Source: HyVt-443 sp964544655 (lineage in GTDB: Bacteria > Pseudomonadota > Gammaproteobacteria > Chromatiales > Chromatiaceae). Taken from it: a stretch of 48,417 nt of DNA. Positions 34,780-43,775 of this stretch are shown here, piece by piece. The stretch is taken from assembly GCA_964544655.1 (NCBI GenBank), contig CAZJCM010000023.1, positions 1 to 48,417 of the forward strand, written 5' to 3'. The translations under genes were made by a program, and so were the position numbers. Each line of letters starts with the position of its first letter. Position 1 is the first letter of the stretch. Under the pieces are notes generated by a model. It made no database searches, was not told the origin of the DNA, and saw nothing but the letters and a program-made list of their open reading frames with translations.

Positions 34780-35877
34780 CTACCGGATGTTATAAGCCAA
34801 GTTACCCAGATACCGTTGCTGCCCATAGGTATTCTGCGACAGCCAATCTGCACCATCTCTCAGCGCCTTCTCTTGCAGGGTCGAAACACGCTTTTGCTGT
34901 TGGCGAAGCGGTCGCCAGGAAAAAGCCTGGACCGGCCAGCGATGCACGCCATCCACCCGGGTCGTTGTCGGTGCCATCTTCCGAAAGGCGGGAAATGCAG
35001 GAGGTGCTGCGGTTGCCGGATTCATCACAAAGCGGGGATCAGGGCGAAAACGATAGGATGGCGATGGCGAATATGGGTAACGCACCCGTGCCGGGCCGAT
35101 AGGCCGACCGCGCAATTTTTGCACACCCGCCACTGCCGGGGTCAGGGGCCTGAAACGATATCCTGGTACAGAAACAGGGCGCATTCTGTTTGATCTGGAC
35201 TGGAGCAGATGACGATTCCAGGTTGCCGGCATGGGAGCAGGCCGGAACGCAGTCCGGGCGTTAGGCATCGGAGGGGGTAAAACTGCGGGCGACCGCGGGC
35301 CCGACATTGCAACAGGTGGGTAACGGGGTGGCATCTGTCGCCAATCCATCACTGCTCCCGCTAGCGGATGCTGCTGATGCCTGGGGTACGCACCTGCTGC
35401 AACGACGGGGCCATCTATGGGGCGAGGCAGCCGCCAACCGGCCCGCGGATATAACCGGGGGGCACTGTACACGATGGGATTATGTCTGACGGACGCCGAC
35501 AATGGACGGAAACGATAACCCGCCATTTGCTGCCGTCCAGCATCGCGCGCCATTCCGGGATAGCGCGGGGCCACAGCACTGAAGTTGCGGTGGTATGGAT
35601 ACGACGCCAAAGGGGCGTATCTCCGGGACACCACCTGCGGTAAACGGCCTGCAGCCGGCCGCCTGACCATGGGCCTGAAACGGTAGCCGGATCGTGCCGG
35701 CAGCCGGGCAACGGGCGGCATTGCAGATACAGGACCATACGCGGCCAATCCAGGAAAACTGTACCTTGGAGCCTGCTGCGGCGCGCCATTTGCCAATTGC
35801 GTTACTAGACTGAACAGCACTGCGATACTGCCCATGACCACCGGGTAACGGAGTCGTTTCGCCATTTTTATAACCAT
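34780..35877 (-). CDS. Exported protein with repeated YRFRP motifs, unknown function
   Basis: This 365-residue protein has a likely Sec signal peptide (GSIAVLFSLVTQLANGA). The mature part is rich in proline, arginine, tyrosine and alanine and probably disordered. YRFRP occurs at about residues 65-69, 121-125, 240-244 and 275-279, with variants AFRP (210-213) and SWRPL (320-324). It is very basic with almost no acidic residues. The start is uncertain: ATG at 35877 has GAGG only two bases away, and ATG at 35865 has none close. Flanked by the DUF4412-like gene and the ParA-like gene. No known family recognised. Confidence 0.75.
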   Translation of the reverse strand: MVIKMAKRLRYPVVMGSIAVLFSLVTQLANGAPQQAPRYSFPGLAAYGPVSAMPPVARLPARSGYRFRPMVRRPAAGRLPQVVSRRYAPLASYPYHRNFSAVAPRYPGMARDAGRQQMAGYRFRPLSASVRHNPIVYSAPRLYPRAGWRLPRPIDGPVVAAGAYPRHQQHPLAGAVMDWRQMPPRYPPVAMSGPRSPAVLPPPMPNARTAFRPAPMPATWNRHLLQSRSNRMRPVSVPGYRFRPLTPAVAGVQKLRGRPIGPARVRYPYSPSPSYRFRPDPRFVMNPATAAPPAFPAFRKMAPTTTRVDGVHRWPVQAFSWRPLRQQQKRVSTLQEKALRDGADWLSQNTYGQQRYLGNLAYNIR

Positions 35878-35940
35878 AACCTCAATTATAGAGAGCTGCC
35901 TGTAGAAGAGCGATAATGCCCTCTTCGGCAACCGTTTCAA

Positions 35941-36732
35941 TTATCTGCGGATACCAGCTCCAGGGGGGAACTGCTTGGGATCGATCTTTTTATAACCCAA
36001 TGGAACCTCGAATAGCGCAGGGTCCTGGGGAGCGACATGGATATTGCGCATCTCGCGCACGAAGCCACCCGGAAATTCCTCCTTGACGATGAGATTCAGT
36101 TCCGGGTCGAACCATCTGTATGATCGTTGTGGAGAGCGGTCCTTCTGGTAATAGGTGACCTCCCACTTCTCTTCCTTGCGGCCACCCAGATTATCCATTC
36201 CGATGAACTTCATCTCCGATCCCTGTCCGTTGGACATCTGCTGTTTGAGAACCATGCCGCGGTCGGCATCGATCCACTGGGTACCATGCAGCGTCTTCCC
36301 CTGCCGGGTGAAACTCATTTCCCACTTGACCGCGCTGCGACCCGATATGTTCTCTCTTCCCAGCTTTTGGCATTGCGCGCCCTGCAGACCCTGGCAAGGA
36401 TTGATTTCACCGCTATTGCCCGATGATGCAGCAGCTTGGACAGGGTTGACGCCCCGCTGTTCTATATAGCTGCGTTGAGCGGGAAAGATCATCAATGTCA
36501 TCTGTTTGTCGACATCGATGATCTGAATCACCTGCTGGCCATTCTGGGACGTCTCCATCCGTATGCGATTCTCGCCCAGATAGATCTTGCCGCTGCTCTC
36601 CGAGCCCTGGGGGCCTTTCTGATAGGTATCTGCAGAAAACTCTGCTGAGGAGATCGGGGCAGCATGGACCATCCCGGTGATCCAGATCGAGGCGGCACAG
36701 GTGATCGCGGCAACAAGGTGTGATTTCGGCAT
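35941..36732 (-). CDS. Exported DUF4412/LolA-like protein
   Basis: This is a 263-residue protein with signal peptide MPKSHLVAAITCAASIWITG (cleavage after VHA). The ATG at 36732 is chosen because GGAGGG sits eight bases upstream. Beta-strand patterns FSADTYQKGP, GKIYLGENRIRMETS, TLMIFPAQRSYIEQ, RSAVKWEMSF and LVQQ-like segments resemble DUF4412 and the LolA/LolB half-barrel that binds acyl chains. Two cysteines (CQGLQGAQC) probably form a disulfide. It lies between two FRP-motif genes on the same strand. A periplasmic carrier role is an inference. Confidence 0.7.
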   Translation of the reverse strand: MPKSHLVAAITCAASIWITGMVHAAPISSAEFSADTYQKGPQGSESSGKIYLGENRIRMETSQNGQQVIQIIDVDKQMTLMIFPAQRSYIEQRGVNPVQAAASSGNSGEINPCQGLQGAQCQKLGRENISGRSAVKWEMSFTRQGKTLHGTQWIDADRGMVLKQQMSNGQGSEMKFIGMDNLGGRKEEKWEVTYYQKDRSPQRSYRWFDPELNLIVKEEFPGGFVREMRNIHVAPQDPALFEVPLGYKKIDPKQFPPGAGIRR

Positions 36733-36798
36733 CGTGCTATCCCTCCGGCTATTCATTTTTCACGCATCTCCAGCCTCTTCCTGATGGCCGGATGAGAC

Positions 36799-37458
36799 CT
36801 ACCATACGGGCAATGGTCTGAAACCTCCCCATGCCGGCTGATAACCGGTATCAGCGCCAGGATAGTATGGCTGGCCATACGGCGCAGGAGGAATTGGAAT
36901 GGGGTGTTGAGACCAGATATCAGGTCCGTTGCCACTATCTTTGGCCGGCGCATCATCCAAAGGGCGGAATATGGGGACGGCCTGAAACGAGCCAGGATTG
37001 CTGCTCCAGTTATATGGGGTATAACCACCTGTATTGGACTGAAATTTCCCGGGGCGGAATTTTGGAGCCTGCTCATCTGCCTTTGGCAGCCCCGGCGTAT
37101 CCCGGAAACGGTAGATCCGGAGCGGGGCGCTCGATGGAGATTGCTGCGCCCGCCTGGCATCGATATTACCCGCTGAATAGGAGCCGGATTGCCCTGTCTG
37201 TCCCATCCAGGGTTCCGCTCTGGCTGGAAAGTCCCCCCTCGCCGGCAAATAACCGAAGCTATCCGCTTGCCTTGCAGACGAAGGTTGCCCCGGACCATAA
37301 CCACCGTATGCAGGAGGCGACAGCGGACGATAGGAGCCGTATCCTCCGGCTGCGGCAGCGACTCCCAGCTGGATCAGGAGCGCAGGCAGCAGCCCAGCTC
37401 CTGCGATAAAACCCAATGTCCGCCGCGCACCTGTATGGTCGTTTGCAATGTCGCTCAT
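36799..37458 (-). CDS. Second exported FRP-motif protein, unknown function
   Basis: This is a 219-residue protein. The N-terminus has ARRTLGFIAG and a hydrophobic stretch to about residue 37, a signal peptide with a twin-arginine look. The mature part is low complexity (G, P, S, Y) with SYRPL (42-46), YRFRD (116-120), KFRPG (133-137), IFRPL (163-167) and GFRPL (212-216) four residues from the end. Shared motifs link it to the protein at 34780-35877. The start at ATG 37458 lacks a clear ribosome site, and the ATG at 37512 inside the RND gene is an alternative. Gap to the RND stop is about 31 bases. Confidence 0.65.
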   Translation of the reverse strand: MSDIANDHTGARRTLGFIAGAGLLPALLIQLGVAAAAGGYGSYRPLSPPAYGGYGPGQPSSARQADSFGYLPARGDFPARAEPWMGQTGQSGSYSAGNIDARRAQQSPSSAPLRIYRFRDTPGLPKADEQAPKFRPGKFQSNTGGYTPYNWSSNPGSFQAVPIFRPLDDAPAKDSGNGPDIWSQHPIPIPPAPYGQPYYPGADTGYQPAWGGFRPLPVW

Positions 37459-37489
37459 GATTCGATCATTGCAGAGAGTGTCTCTACCT

Positions 37490-40400
37490 TCATTCAATAC
37501 CGCCACTACCATTGATCTTCAGACGAATACCTCTGCGTGCGCCCTCTTTTCTCGGTGTCGTGGCCTGTTGATCAGCTCCTTCGCTCTTTTCAGCGGTGGT
37601 GCCCGTGGTCGCCACCTTGCTCTTCTTTACAGCTGCTTTCTTCACTGCCGTCTTTTTCGCAACCTTCTTCTTGACCGCCGGAGGGCGCGGTTTTGTCTTG
37701 GCACTGCTTCCGGCCTTCTTTTTGACCGCCGCTTTTTTCCTTACCGCCTTCTTTTTCGCTACCGCTGGCGCAGCTGCGGACTCTGGCACTTGATCCTCAA
37801 CAACCGCAACAGGCTGCTTTGCATCATCGGACCCGGTATCAGAACGCTGCACCTCCGCCTCTGGTACTTCCCCCTTCTCCACACTGACATTGGATGTTGC
37901 TGTTTCAGGTTCAGCCGGCTGCTCCGGGGTCACATCGCCCACATCAGGCTTTTCTTCGGCACTGGCGGGAGAATCGCCTGCAGAAGCGGAGCCCTTGACC
38001 TCCGCAACCGGCTCGGCGGCCGCTGCCGGAACCTCCGGGGCAGGGCTGGAAGCAGCGCCGGGAGACTGGCCACCGCCACTTCCTGACGGCGTAGTCGGGG
38101 GAGTAGTCGGTGACGGCGCTTTCGGTTTACCTTTGAACATCTGCCCCAACAGCAGGAACAGTCCTCGCACGGCATAGAACAGCATCAGCAGGAGCGTGGC
38201 CAGTTTGCTCCAGACAACCAATAGAAACGATGGTTTGGCCACTGCCGGCGCCGCCTTCGACGATGTGACTTGTGCCGCATCCGGCATCATGATGTGTTCG
38301 CTACCCGGCGCACAGCCGGCTGCCGCCACTTCACACAGCGCCTTGCTCGCCTTGATGCAGCCAAGCGGAATCACGATCAGGGTGAGGATGGTGGACACCA
38401 TCACCCCTGAAGCCAGAGAAATGGCCATACCCTGAAAAATCGGATCGGTAAAGATCACGCTGGCACCACCAACCAACGCCAGGGCGGTGATCATGATCGG
38501 CCGGGTTCTGGTCTTACAGGCACGGATCACCGCCTCTGCCACCGGGGTGCCCTGCTGCACCTCACGCACCGAATAATCCACCAGGAGGATGGAGTTGCGC
38601 ACGATGATGCCGGCAAGGGCAATCCAGCCGATCATAGAGGTGGCGGTAAAGGGGGCCCCCATGATTGCATGCATGGGGATGATACCCAGCAGGGTCAGCG
38701 GGATCGGCGCCATGATCAGCGCTGGTATCCTGAAATTGCCGAACTCCCACACCACCAGGATATAGATCAGAACCAGGGCGATCATGAAGGCCGCGCCCAT
38801 ATCCCGGAAAGTCTCGTAGGTTACCGTCCACTCGCCGGTCCATTCAAAGCTTGAGGCGGTATCATTGGGCGGTGGGCCGAGCCAGTAGGCCTCCAGCTTG
38901 GCACCATCAGGCGCTACGTAGTTCTCTTCCTCGAGGATATCCTGAACCTGGAACATACCATACACAGGCGCCGCCAGTTTTCCTCCCACTGCGGCCACCA
39001 CATACTCCACCGAGCGCAGGTCCTTGTGGTAGATGACGTCCTCTTCCTGAACCTTCTCGAAACTACCCAGCTCACGCAACGGCAGGGTCACGCCTTGCTG
39101 GCCCTGAATCGGCAGATCGCCAAGGCGTCCTATCTGGGCCCGTTCCGCGAGGGGTACCTGAATGATGATATTGACCGGCTCATGCCCGGCGCGTTGCTTC
39201 ACGTCACCCAGCACCATGCCACCCAGCGCCATGGCCAGGTTGCGGTTGATGGCATCCACGGAGATGCCGCGGCGGATGGCCTTTTCCGTATCCACGGTGA
39301 AACGCCAGTATTGATAGGGTTCCTGCAGATAGTTGTCCACGTCACGCAGACTTTCCGCTTTTTTGAAGATCTCGGTCAGGTCGAGGGTCACCTGACGGCG
39401 GACTTCCGCCGTCGGTCCATGCACTTCAGCCACCACTTCACGCAACACGGGCGGCCCGGGTGGCATCTCCACCACATTGATTCGGGCCCCACTGCCCTGC
39501 ACGATCTCCTGCAGATCCTTCCGCGCCTGCACCGCCAGTTCATGGCTGCTGCGCTCGCGCTCCGTCTTATCCAACAGTTGCACCTGCACTTCAGCCAACC
39601 AGGGATCCTGGCGCAGGTAGTAATGACGGACCATGCCGTTGAAGTCGAACGGTCGGGCAGTCCCGGCATAGACCTGGACCGCCGTAACCTCAGGCATCTT
39701 GCGAACGGTCTCCGCAATCCGGTGGGCCAGATTTGCCGTTACCGGCAGGGCCGTCCCTTCCGGCATGTCCAGCACGATGGAAAATTCAGGCTTGTTGTCC
39801 AGCGGCAGCATCTTCACCGCTACCCATTTGGTATAGAACATGGAACAGGCGAAGAAGAAGCCGCCCCAGAGCACGATACGGAACAGATAGCGTTTACGCG
39901 GATGCTCGATCAGCGGCGTCAACAGGCGACGGTAGAACCCCTCCAGCCACTCTGCCTCCTTATGCTCCCGCTTCTCCGCCACCTGCAGATAGGACATGGT
40001 CGGCCGCAGCCAGCTGGAGATGGTCAGCCAGGGGGTGAACACGAAGGCGGCGAACAGTGAGATCAACATGGCAGCCGAGCCCAAGGCCGGGATCGGCTCC
40101 ATATAGGGCCCCATCATGCCGCTGACGAATCCCATCGGCATCAGCGCCGCAATCACGGTGAAGGTGGCCAGAATGGTGGGATTACCCACCTCAGCCACCG
40201 CTTCCACTGCGGTTTCTGTGTCGGTAGTCCCCTCCTCCAGCCAGCGCCGATAGATGTTCTCGACCACCACGATGGCATCATCAACCAGGATACCGATGGC
40301 GAAAATCAAGGCGAACAGGCTCACCCGGTCGATGGTGTAACCGGTAACCCAGGCGAAGAAGATGGCCATCAACAGCACTACCGGGATCACCAACAACACC

Positions 40401-41611
40401 ACGATAGCGGGCCGCAGGGCGCGGAAGGCGAACAGCATCAACAGGAACACCACGCCGGTGGCCACGAACATCTTGAAAATCAGTTCGTTGACCTTGTCAT
40501 CGGCCGTCTTGCCATAGTCGCGGGTGACGCTTACTTCAACGTTGGAAGGAATACGGGTGCCCTTCAGGTCGTTCACCCGCTTGATGATAGCGTTTGCCAC
40601 CGTCACACCATTGACGCCGGCCTTCTTCGCCACGGCAATGGTCACTGCCGGGGCGCTACTCGCCTTTTCCTTGAGATCGCTGGCCGGCCCGGTGTAATAG
40701 GTCACCATTTGCGAGGCATCTTCCGGCCCCTGGGTCACCCGGGCCACGTCATGCAGATAGACCGGCACGTTGTTATGCGTACCCACCACCAGGCGATTGA
40801 CATCTTCGATGGTCTTGAGAAAAGAACCGGTGGTCACGGAGAAGTGGGTATTGCCGCTCTCGACGCCCCCTGCCTGCTGCTCGCTGTTGGCGGTGCGTAT
40901 GGTATTCGCCACCTGGTCCAGGCTGATGCCGTAACCGGAAAGACGTTCAGGAAACACCTCTACGGTGACCTGCTCGGCGCGGCCGCCGACGACGAAGCCA
41001 TTGCCTGTATCCGGGATCGACTTGATGCTCTGAAGCACATCCTGAGCCAACATGCGCAACTGCCCGTCATCCACATCCGGCACCCCATCATGATCCAGAT
41101 CCTTGGACCAGAGCGTGATGTTCACCACCGACACATCATCGATGCCTTTGGCCTTCACCAGCGGCGGTGAGACCCCCGGGGGGATCTTGTCCATGTTGGA
41201 GTCGAGCTTGTCGTTCACCTTTACCAGCGAGGGGCCCATCTGCTCCCCAACCTTGAACTGGATGGTGACGATGCCCATGCCGCGCATGGTGGCGGAATAG
41301 ACGTGCTTGACGCCCTGGATCTCGCTCATGATCCGTTCCAGGGGTTCGATGGCAAGATTCGCCACCTGGTCTGCCGATGCCCCCGGATACTGCACGAAGA
41401 TATCCACCATCGGCACGGATATCTGCGGGTCCTCCTGCCTGGGAGTCATCACCAGACCCAACAGGCCCATCAACATCATGGCGATGAACAGCAAAGGGGA
41501 GAGGGGGGAGTTGATAAAGAATCTTGCGGTACGTCCTGCAAGACCCAGCTGCTCGTCTGTAAGCCGGCCGCCGCTGGTGGATGCGTTTTGTGGATCTTCC
41601 TGACTCATCAT
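37490..41611 (-). CDS. RND efflux permease with long lysine-rich C-terminal tail
   Basis: This is a 1373-residue inner-membrane proton-driven exporter. The first 1100 residues are a normal RND pump: a helix at about 33-55, two periplasmic porter regions, the proton-path motif GILVDDAIVVVENIYRRW, and GWIALAGIIVRNSILLVDY. Two additions are odd. A calcium-loop-like DLDHDGVPDVDD (171-182) lies in the first porter domain. After the pump there is a further hydrophobic segment (about 1125-1157), then about 215 residues that are acidic/proline-rich and then lysine-rich (about 1281-1333, KKKAVRKKAAVKKK). The adaptor gene is 94 bases upstream. No outer-membrane channel gene is in the window. Confidence 0.9.
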   Translation of the reverse strand: MMSQEDPQNASTSGGRLTDEQLGLAGRTARFFINSPLSPLLFIAMMLMGLLGLVMTPRQEDPQISVPMVDIFVQYPGASADQVANLAIEPLERIMSEIQGVKHVYSATMRGMGIVTIQFKVGEQMGPSLVKVNDKLDSNMDKIPPGVSPPLVKAKGIDDVSVVNITLWSKDLDHDGVPDVDDGQLRMLAQDVLQSIKSIPDTGNGFVVGGRAEQVTVEVFPERLSGYGISLDQVANTIRTANSEQQAGGVESGNTHFSVTTGSFLKTIEDVNRLVVGTHNNVPVYLHDVARVTQGPEDASQMVTYYTGPASDLKEKASSAPAVTIAVAKKAGVNGVTVANAIIKRVNDLKGTRIPSNVEVSVTRDYGKTADDKVNELIFKMFVATGVVFLLMLFAFRALRPAIVVLLVIPVVLLMAIFFAWVTGYTIDRVSLFALIFAIGILVDDAIVVVENIYRRWLEEGTTDTETAVEAVAEVGNPTILATFTVIAALMPMGFVSGMMGPYMEPIPALGSAAMLISLFAAFVFTPWLTISSWLRPTMSYLQVAEKREHKEAEWLEGFYRRLLTPLIEHPRKRYLFRIVLWGGFFFACSMFYTKWVAVKMLPLDNKPEFSIVLDMPEGTALPVTANLAHRIAETVRKMPEVTAVQVYAGTARPFDFNGMVRHYYLRQDPWLAEVQVQLLDKTERERSSHELAVQARKDLQEIVQGSGARINVVEMPPGPPVLREVVAEVHGPTAEVRRQVTLDLTEIFKKAESLRDVDNYLQEPYQYWRFTVDTEKAIRRGISVDAINRNLAMALGGMVLGDVKQRAGHEPVNIIIQVPLAERAQIGRLGDLPIQGQQGVTLPLRELGSFEKVQEEDVIYHKDLRSVEYVVAAVGGKLAAPVYGMFQVQDILEEENYVAPDGAKLEAYWLGPPPNDTASSFEWTGEWTVTYETFRDMGAAFMIALVLIYILVVWEFGNFRIPALIMAPIPLTLLGIIPMHAIMGAPFTATSMIGWIALAGIIVRNSILLVDYSVREVQQGTPVAEAVIRACKTRTRPIMITALALVGGASVIFTDPIFQGMAISLASGVMVSTILTLIVIPLGCIKASKALCEVAAAGCAPGSEHIMMPDAAQVTSSKAAPAVAKPSFLLVVWSKLATLLLMLFYAVRGLFLLLGQMFKGKPKAPSPTTPPTTPSGSGGGQSPGAASSPAPEVPAAAAEPVAEVKGSASAGDSPASAEEKPDVGDVTPEQPAEPETATSNVSVEKGEVPEAEVQRSDTGSDDAKQPVAVVEDQVPESAAAPAVAKKKAVRKKAAVKKKAGSSAKTKPRPPAVKKKVAKKTAVKKAAVKKSKVATTGTTAEKSEGADQQATTPRKEGARRGIRLKINGSGGIE

Positions 41612-41705
41612 CGTTTATATCGCGTTATTTGTTGTAATACGCACCTGCGCCCCAGTGACGATGCATAGGGCAAACGGGTATCGAGACGACCATGAAGTAG
41701 TGTAT

Positions 41706-42863
41706 TCAGCGCCCCCCTCCAGCGGAGGTCGCCCAGCCAGAGGTGACACGAGCCCCCGGATTGCGCAGAATGCGTTCCCCTTGACTCAAACCGGACAGCA
41801 CGCTGGTAAAGCCGCCATCCAGATTCTCGCCAACACGGATCAGACGCAGCTCAGGCCTGCCATCGGTACCCACCACGTAGACCCCGGGAAGACTGCCGTT
41901 ATAGCGGATCGCACTGGTCGGGATCACCGGGTAGTTGCGGGCTGGAGCGGTAAAGTCAGGTATCATGACCTTGGCATACATCCCTGGCGCGGAAACACCC
42001 TGAGGCAGGTCGAACTTGACCTTCACCGTATGACGCTGGGCGTCGGCCATGGGGAAGATCTGTGCCACACGCACGGGTACCACCTGATTACCCACATCCA
42101 ACTGGGCCTGTAGCATCATGCCTTCGCTAAGGCCGGGGCGCAGACGTGCCGGGACATCCACCAGAACCTGCAAGTACTCCACATCCGCAAAGTCCAGCAG
42201 CGGTTGCCCTGGCTGCATGGTGTCACCCACCTCGACATACTTTTTCATGATCACACCATCGAACGGCGCCACGCTCTTCGCATCACGCAACTTGGCATCG
42301 ATGGCCTGGATCTGGGAACGGGCCGCCATGATGGCGTTCTGCGCCTGGGTTATCTGCGCACCGGACGAATAGATGTCCGCCCGCCGTTCAACACCACGAT
42401 GACGGGTGCCGGAGAAGCTCTCCATCGGCTCGGTGAACATCTGATCGAACAGATTGGGCAGTCCCATGCCTCCCGGTGAGGACTCTGATTTCGGCGACCA
42501 GAGTTCCCGGGTATAGTTGATGCCCGCGGTACGCAGCTGGGCCTCGGCATTGGCAAGTTGGGCAAGCGCCTGATTACGCTTGGCCAGCAGTTCAGAGTCA
42601 TCCAGAGCCACCAGCAGGTCGTCCTTCTTGAATGCATCACCCTCGATACCCGCCAGATACTTCACCCGGCCAGGGATCTGCGCTGAGAGGGTAACCTCTC
42701 GATATGGGATGACCGTACCACCGAGCGACACCGTGGGCGCCCCTCGCGCCTGCTGCACCGTAAAATAATCGCCACCCGCCGCCTGTGCGAAAACCTGGGT
42801 GGGTAGAGAGGCGACGACAGCGAGCCCCGCTGCCAACACAAGCGCATGAACTTTTGTTCCCAT
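41706..42863 (-). CDS. RND periplasmic adaptor (membrane fusion protein)
   Basis: This 385-residue adaptor links the RND pump to an outer-membrane channel. The signal peptide is MGTKVHALVLAAGLAVVASL (cleavage after FAQA). A lipoyl half-motif (EVTLSAQIPGRVKYL, GDAFKKDDLLVALDDSEL), a helical hairpin with an extra segment of about 45 residues (SPKSESSPGGMGLPNLFDQMF), the second lipoyl half (SVAPFDGVIMKKYVEVGDTMQPGQPL) and the barrel and membrane-proximal domains follow. Starts at 42902 (ATG) and 42923 (GTG) are in frame. I prefer 42863 for the signal peptide. It precedes the RND permease. Confidence 0.9.
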   Translation of the reverse strand: MGTKVHALVLAAGLAVVASLPTQVFAQAAGGDYFTVQQARGAPTVSLGGTVIPYREVTLSAQIPGRVKYLAGIEGDAFKKDDLLVALDDSELLAKRNQALAQLANAEAQLRTAGINYTRELWSPKSESSPGGMGLPNLFDQMFTEPMESFSGTRHRGVERRADIYSSGAQITQAQNAIMAARSQIQAIDAKLRDAKSVAPFDGVIMKKYVEVGDTMQPGQPLLDFADVEYLQVLVDVPARLRPGLSEGMMLQAQLDVGNQVVPVRVAQIFPMADAQRHTVKVKFDLPQGVSAPGMYAKVMIPDFTAPARNYPVIPTSAIRYNGSLPGVYVVGTDGRPELRLIRVGENLDGGFTSVLSGLSQGERILRNPGARVTSGWATSAGGGR

Positions 42864-42949
42864 CTCGAAATAACCCGCTGAATTAAGACTACTGAATGGC
42901 ATTTTCCCCGTTGCCACCTTCACTTAAGGCCGGCACCATCCCGTTAAGC

Positions 42950-43345
42950 TCAGACCTGTCCCATGACGGAAAAGGTCTTGATGAAAGGCCCGGCCATTCG
43001 GGGATCCTTCAGCATCGCGCCGTAGTCTCCCACCTTGAATTTCATCTTACCGGAAGTGAAGGCCATGCCCAGCCCCATCATCCCTGGCGGTTTGCTGATC
43101 CATTTGTTCCATTGGGCCTCGCTGCAACGGATATCCCAGTTCAGCTCTTCACCATTGTATGCACCTGCGCTGACCGCTTGCCCATTTTCGATCGTGATCA
43201 CACCCCGAGGCTGGCCCTCACCATCGATTCCGTAGCCAATCACGCTATTGAATCCGATCTGCCCCAGGGCGCTACTCAGCTCTGGATCCGCATTCCACTG
43301 CTCCATGAATCCTTTCATCCAGTCATCGGAAAAAAGCTCGGCCAT
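42950..43345 (-). CDS. SCP2-like sterol/lipid-binding domain protein
   Basis: This is a 131-residue soluble protein with a perfect ribosome site (GGAGG, five bases before the ATG at 43345). The pattern fits SCP-2 domains: NSVIGYGIDGEGQPRGVITIENGQ, WDIRCSEAQWNKWI, SGKMKFKVGDYGAMLKDPRMAGPFIKTFSVMG, the typical strand plus GKLKVKGD-like region. Such domains bind hydrophobic ligands. It is 86 bases upstream of the adaptor on the same strand and may be the first gene of that operon. Confidence 0.7.
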   Translation of the reverse strand: MAELFSDDWMKGFMEQWNADPELSSALGQIGFNSVIGYGIDGEGQPRGVITIENGQAVSAGAYNGEELNWDIRCSEAQWNKWISKPPGMMGLGMAFTSGKMKFKVGDYGAMLKDPRMAGPFIKTFSVMGQV

Positions 43346-43775
43346 TTCTACCTCCAATGTCGCATTTTTTGCTTTGAATTATATCTCCAGCAGCAGCAGC
43401 TTCCAGCCTGGAGAGCCGATTATCGGCATCCGCAGTATCCCTTATGACCCCCTTTATTGCAACCAAACCACGGGGACGATTTCCGTGGAAAATCCGCATG
43501 TTAGTATTTAGCCAAATACGATTATTCCCACTTTGCCAAGCAGCTGGACGGGCCGCTTCAGCCATGCCATCCCGTTGCATGGCAGGGGAATTTTGGCTGT
43601 AATCCCTGTTCCGCAAGGCGGGGCGTGTGATTACATCACACAACCCTGTCCCAGGGCTGGCAGACAGGTTAACATGAATCATCCGGCTGGAAGACAGCCG
43701 CTCGCAGAGTGTGGATACAGCCATCACGGCTGGCTTCGCAGATCCAGAACAACTCGATAATTCAAGGGTATGATC
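43346..43775. other. Divergent intergenic region, 430 bases
   Basis: It separates the SCP2-like gene from the GTPase gene and must hold both promoters. A 6-bp inverted repeat GTATTT-AGCC-AAATAC at 43504-43519 could be an operator. TGCCAT/ATGGCA near 43564-43583 is another weak stem. No gene is supported; the minus-strand frame covering it is the tail of a shadow of the GTPase. Confidence 0.35.

Noticed and set aside
36753..37304. 183-codon frame overlapping the second FRP-motif gene
   Set aside because: Same strand but different frame. The frame with signal sequence and FRP motifs is preferred because its motifs match the other exported protein.
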